A stretch of DNA of 7,108 nucleotides, from positions 1-7,108 of the forward strand of contig JAHZJZ010000156.1 in NCBI GenBank assembly GCA_022600655.1. Direction: 5' to 3'. The stretch is from Campylobacterota bacterium (GTDB lineage: Bacteria; Campylobacterota; Campylobacteria; Campylobacterales; Sulfurovaceae). The notes below the pieces were generated by a model, which was not told the origin of the DNA, searched no databases, and saw only the letters and a program-made list of their open reading frames with translations. Below are positions 4,452-7,108 of the stretch, piece by piece (the stretch's first letter is position 1; each line of letters begins with the position of its first letter). The translations under genes and the position numbers were made by a program.

Positions 4452-7108
4452 ATGTATAAATTTGCTATAAATCGCCCCATTACTACGCTAATGGGGGTGC
4501 TTTCGTTTATTGTCTTTGGGCTGATGTCTTATAAGACGATGCCTGTTAACCTTTTTCCTAATGTTGATTTCCCTGTGGTGACCATTCAGACAGCCTACAG
4601 TGGGGCTGATGCCTCAACCGTTGAGACCAAAGTGACCGATAAAATCGAAGAGGTGGTGAGTGGGATTGATGGAATAGATAAGCTCTTCTCTACCTCATAT
4701 GAGGGGTTCTCTGTGGTTACCATTCAGTTTGAACTCTTTAAAGACCTCGATGTTGCGACCAATGATGTTCGGGATAAAATCGGTACGCTCATTCTTCCTG
4801 ACGAGGTAGAGAAACCCACCGTTAAAAAGTTGGGGGCTACAGGTACGGTGGTGAACCTCTTTGTTGCCGATAAACAGAATAACCCTGTTGCTCTAATGCG
4901 ACTGGCTGATGAGAAGCTCAAACCCAAACTGCAACGCATCCAAGGGGTGGGAGAGGTGAAGATTATCGGTTTTCAAGAGCGAGAGATACGCATTTTTGTT
5001 GACCCATTCCAACTCAATAAATACAATCTAACACCACTTGATTTGCAGAACATTATCGCCTCTCAAAATGTCTCACAGGGTGCTGGTAAACTCATTAACG
5101 CAGACCAAGAGATTATTGTTAAAGTCAAAGCCGATGCCTTAAGTGTCGATGAACTCTCTAACATCTTAGTCAAACCAGGTCTAAAGCTCAAAGATATTGC
5201 CAAAATCGAAGATGGACTAAGCGACAGTAGCAGTTACTCTAGTTTTAGTGGCAAACAGGGGGTAATGCTGGAGGTGAAAAAAATCTCTGGAGAGAATGTG
5301 CTGAATATTATTAACCATGTTAAAGAGATTCTGCCAACACTCGAAACAACAGCAGGAGAGAACTATCAGCTTCAACTCCTTCAAGACCAGAGTGAGAAGA
5401 TACTGGTCAACATTAACAATGTAACTTTTGACCTTATCTACGGTTCTATTTTGGCAATTATAATTGTCTTCTTTTTCTTACGAAACTTTACGGCGACCTT
5501 TGTCTCGGCATTGGCGATTCCAACCTCGATTATTGGTACTTTTGCGATTATTGACTGGATGGGGTATGACCTGAACCGTCTTACGCTGATTGGGCTTACT
5601 TTGGCGATTGGTATCTTTATTGATGATGCGATTGTGGTGATTGAGAACATTACCAAAAAGATGGAAGAGGGGGTGGAGCCGTTTCAAGCCTCGTTTGAGG
5701 GGATTAAAGAGGTCTCTTTCTCTATTTTAGCCATCTCATCGGTGCTTCTTGCCGTATTTATCCCTGTGGCGTTTATGGATGGGATTGTGGGGATGTTCTT
5801 TAACTCCTTTGCCATGACCGTGGCTGCTGGTATTGTTATCTCCTATTTGGTGGCTGTGATGTTTATCCCCACCGTTGGGGCGAGAGTACTACAAGGTGGA
5901 GAGAGCCGATTTTTCCACTTTACCGAACCCTTTTTTAGAGGAATGGACAGGGTCTATGTGGCGATTTTGAAACCACTAATTCGCTTTAAAACTTTGACGA
6001 TTATCTTTACGGTTGGACTGCTTATCGCCTCTACTAAACTCTCGACAGGAATGGAGTTTATCCCTATGGAGGACAACAGCGAGTTTCAAGTTTTCATTAA
6101 AGCTCCTGTGGGAACCAACCTAGAGAGTATGAAGCAAAAGGTGCAACCTCTACTGGAGAAAATAGATAATGACGATGCTATAGAGTATTCGGTACTCTCC
6201 ATTGGGTACAACAGTGCTGAAGAGATTCAAAAAGCAAAAATATACGCCAAACTCAAACCAAAAATAGAGAGAGACCTAACCCAAGAAGAGCTGGTGATGA
6301 AGTACACCAACGAGTTTAAAGCCATTAAAGATATGGTCATAACAGTAGAAGATTTACCACCATTTGACACAGGAAGCTCCAACGCCCCTATTCAGTTGGT
6401 CTTAACAGGGGATGACTTGGATGTACTCAACGAAACCTCTAAAAAAGTGATGGAGATGTTGGCAAACATCAATGGGGTGACCAATATCGACCGAGATTAT
6501 GAGTCAGGTAAACCAGAGATACGAATCGACCTCAACCGACAAAATGCCCAACTAGCAGGGGTAAGTGCGATGGATATTGCAGGAATATTGGGCAGTGCCT
6601 ACAGCAGTGACAGAGCCATCTCCTACTACGAAGAGAAGGGGCGACAGTTTGATATAACGCTACGGTTTGAAGATAAGTATAGAGAGTCGATAGAAGATAT
6701 GAAAAAACTACAAGTAAGAAGCAGTGATGGAAGCTTTGTCTCACTCGAAGGTCTGGTTACTTTTGAACAAAAAGAGAGTACAGCGTCGATTAACCGATTT
6801 GACCGTGAACGAAAAGTTTTGGTTACTGCTGGACTCTTTGGAAATAGCTTAGACAATGTGGTGGCTTCTATTAATGAGCAGATAACCGACCTACTACCCG
6901 ATGGTTACAACTACCGATACACAGGCGATGTAGAGAACATGCAAGACACCAACGCAGCCTTTGGTGGTGCTGTGCTGTTGGCTGTGATTCTGATTTATCT
7001 TATTTTGGCAGCTCTGTATGAGTCGTTGATTCAACCCTTTATTATTATGGTTTCGATGCCACTTTCGTTTACAGGAGTTATCGTAGCCCTCTACCTCACA
7101 GGCAATAA
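4452..7108 (+). CDS. RND efflux permease (AcrB/HAE-type), C-terminus beyond the window
   Basis: The frame from ATG 4452 is open to the window end: 885 full codons plus 2 bases, with no stop or frameshift. It is a proton-driven inner-membrane pump subunit of the AcrB/MdtB type (COG0841). It starts with the family signature MYKFAINRPI and TM1 (about 10-28), then PVNLFPNVDFPVVTI. Porter domain 1 runs to about 325, TM2-TM6 lie at about 328-476, TM7 at about 514-530, porter domain 2 at about 535-833, and TM8-TM9 at about 837-883. TM4 carries GIFIDDAIVVIENI, with Asp391 and Asp392 matching the proton-relay pair Asp407/Asp408 of AcrB; the partner lysine in TM10 lies beyond the window. Family members have about 1010-1050 residues, so roughly 125-165 are missing. 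The start lies 3 bases after the adaptor stop. Amphiphilic drug or solvent export is likely; the substrate is unknown. Confidence 0.95.
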   Translation, partial: MYKFAINRPITTLMGVLSFIVFGLMSYKTMPVNLFPNVDFPVVTIQTAYSGADASTVETKVTDKIEEVVSGIDGIDKLFSTSYEGFSVVTIQFELFKDLDVATNDVRDKIGTLILPDEVEKPTVKKLGATGTVVNLFVADKQNNPVALMRLADEKLKPKLQRIQGVGEVKIIGFQEREIRIFVDPFQLNKYNLTPLDLQNIIASQNVSQGAGKLINADQEIIVKVKADALSVDELSNILVKPGLKLKDIAKIEDGLSDSSSYSSFSGKQGVMLEVKKISGENVLNIINHVKEILPTLETTAGENYQLQLLQDQSEKILVNINNVTFDLIYGSILAIIIVFFFLRNFTATFVSALAIPTSIIGTFAIIDWMGYDLNRLTLIGLTLAIGIFIDDAIVVIENITKKMEEGVEPFQASFEGIKEVSFSILAISSVLLAVFIPVAFMDGIVGMFFNSFAMTVAAGIVISYLVAVMFIPTVGARVLQGGESRFFHFTEPFFRGMDRVYVAILKPLIRFKTLTIIFTVGLLIASTKLSTGMEFIPMEDNSEFQVFIKAPVGTNLESMKQKVQPLLEKIDNDDAIEYSVLSIGYNSAEEIQKAKIYAKLKPKIERDLTQEELVMKYTNEFKAIKDMVITVEDLPPFDTGSSNAPIQLVLTGDDLDVLNETSKKVMEMLANINGVTNIDRDYESGKPEIRIDLNRQNAQLAGVSAMDIAGILGSAYSSDRAISYYEEKGRQFDITLRFEDKYRESIEDMKKLQVRSSDGSFVSLEGLVTFEQKESTASINRFDRERKVLVTAGLFGNSLDNVVASINEQITDLLPDGYNYRYTGDVENMQDTNAAFGGAVLLAVILIYLILAALYESLIQPFIIMVSMPLSFTGVIVALYLTGN

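Noticed and set aside
4724..6856. Five minus-strand frames of 69-76 codons inside the RND permease gene
   Set aside because: Shadows of the strongly conserved permease frame, without start signals or family features.
4452..7108. Possible frameshift or pseudogene in the permease, because no stop is found
   Set aside because: Codon-by-codon reading gives one uninterrupted permease from the ATG to the last base, with all motifs in order; the gene simply runs off the window.

Overview
The window looks like a chromosomal segment from a Campylobacterota bacterium (Sulfurimonas/Sulfurovum-like). This is inferred from the AT-rich composition, the wording of the RuvX protein, TATAAT-type promoters without clear -35 boxes, and a TolC-adaptor-RND gene order like hefABC of Helicobacter. 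No rRNA, tRNA, CRISPR array or mobile element was seen.

Left part, minus strand: ruvX (Holliday-junction resolvase/YqgF family) overlaps by 4 bases (ATGA) a membrane-anchored, periplasm-facing thioredoxin-fold protein that resembles ScsD. After a 45-base gap, the first 14 codons of a third gene with a signal-peptide-like start run off the left edge. Centre left, plus strand: a 267-residue exported protein very rich in Arg, His and Tyr, of no family I recognise. It ends 9 bases from the convergent stop of a MarR-type regulator gene, and a hairpin covers the junction.

Right part: the marR-like gene (minus) is divergent from a three-gene plus-strand operon encoding a complete tripartite efflux pump: a TolC-like outer membrane channel, a short periplasmic adaptor and an RND permease. 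The permease frame is open to the right edge, so its last roughly 125-165 residues are missing. The 102-base divergent region holds two copies of a 19-base near-palindrome exactly 37 bases apart. The likely model is that the MarR protein represses itself and the pump, and a ligand relieves this.

The most useful observations are the paired operator-like sites, the probable leaderless start of the marR gene (TATAAT exactly 6 bases before ATG, no Shine-Dalgarno, the same geometry as the left-edge gene), and the unusual Arg/His/Tyr-rich exported protein. I see no convincing wholly new multi-gene system; the pump and its regulator are a known type of arrangement.
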